Assembly: GCA_023379725.1 (NCBI GenBank)
Contig: JAMCPC010000072.1
Span: 1 to 5,428, forward strand
Direction of reading: 5' to 3'
DNA from: Actinomycetota bacterium
GTDB lineage: Bacteria > Actinomycetota > Acidimicrobiia > Acidimicrobiales > JAMCPL01
Length of the DNA stretch: 5,428 bases
Part shown: positions 5,323 through 5,428 of the stretch, one piece after another
Layout: every line of letters begins with the position of its first letter
Numbering within the stretch: the stretch's first letter is position 1
The notes under the pieces: model-generated
What the model saw: only the letters and a program-made list of their open reading frames with translations
The model's database searches: none
Told to the model about the DNA's origin: nothing
Position numbers and translations under genes: made by a program

Positions 5323-5428
5323 AAGTCGTGAACCTCCCCGCCCAAAAGGGCGAGGATTGCGGTTGCTGTCTGTTCAATAAGCCTGGTAGACACGGTAACG
5401 GAAGGCCGACATTGCGGTCAATTGATAC
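5323..5428 (-). other. Right-edge non-coding stretch, possible IS200/IS605-type end remnant
   Basis: No gene is supported here. On the minus strand one frame is open from the edge for 17 codons to a TGA at 5376-5374, and another gives a short tail (residues VSTRLIEQTATAILALLGGEVHDL) ending next to position 5320. Such tails followed by a GC-rich CGCCC/GGGCG hairpin and a GGGGAGG run resemble, from memory, the 3' end of tnpB genes and the right end of IS200/IS605 or IS1341-type elements. No transposase motif is visible within the window, and an in-frame TGA interrupts the tail, so at most it is a remnant. Confidence 0.25.
5335..5356. repeat. GC-rich imperfect inverted repeat (hairpin)
   Basis: TCCCCGCCC (5335-5343) pairs with GGGCGAGGA (5348-5356) across an AAAA loop, giving eight base pairs with one C-A mismatch. 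Neither strand has a T run after it, so it is not a standard intrinsic terminator. It sits about 35 bases upstream of the regulator's -10 element. On the minus strand its 3' arm also supplies the purine run that could act as a ribosome site for the alternative ATG at 5322. Confidence 0.6.

Noticed and set aside
5335..5356. Hairpin read as a rho-independent terminator
   Set aside because: Neither side carries a run of T residues on the transcribed strand, so it fails the usual terminator pattern.
5036..5380. Plus-strand open frame of 114 codons opposite the response regulator
   Set aside because: It is antisense to well-conserved receiver-domain codons, has no recognisable domain, and ends in the low-complexity hairpin region; a shadow frame.

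Overview
The window reads as ordinary bacterial chromosome with balanced base composition. It holds five protein genes and no RNA gene, CRISPR array or complete mobile element. The prolyl-tRNA synthetase is of the editing-domain-less 'type 3' kind. The crotonase belongs to a subgroup I associate from memory with Chloroflexota and Actinobacteria. Almost no gene has a usable Shine-Dalgarno sequence; several have a -10-like hexamer placed so that transcription would begin at, or within a few bases of, the start codon. Together this tentatively suggests a Chloroflexota-like lineage (for example Dehalococcoidia/SAR202) or another phylum rich in leaderless mRNAs, but the assignment is inference.

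Layout. Positions 1-558 (minus) hold the 5' 186 codons of a DUF4388-type protein that runs off the left edge. A 140-bp divergent promoter region (559-698) separates it from a plus-strand crotonase-family gene (699-1502). That gene converges on proS (1557-3002, minus) across a 54-bp gap containing a perfect 14-bp tandem duplication and a small hairpin. Upstream of proS on the same strand lie a membrane-bound NarL/DesK-type sensor histidine kinase (3029-4597) and its NarL/LuxR-type response regulator (4627-5286, or to 5322 with an upstream start). The regulator, kinase and proS are separated by only 29 and 26 bp, so they can be read as an operon, but proS has its own -10-like elements. The right edge (about 5323-5428) has no convincing gene; it contains a GC-rich hairpin resembling the end of an IS200/IS605-type element.

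How the genes work together. The kinase and regulator form a two-component system: a four-helix membrane module and a PAS domain sense an unknown signal, the HisKA_3 histidine passes phosphate to the regulator aspartate, and a C-terminal helix-turn-helix binds DNA. proS is housekeeping and probably only a neighbour. The crotonase and the DUF4388 protein share a divergent promoter region, but nothing here ties them functionally.

The observations most worth a second look are the repeated TATCAT-N6-ATG arrangement at two genes plus a perfect extended -10 before an internal GTG of the regulator, the crotonase lacking both hydratase glutamates, and an insertion of about 45 residues in the ATP lid of the kinase. 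I found no evidence of a new multi-gene defence or metabolic system.
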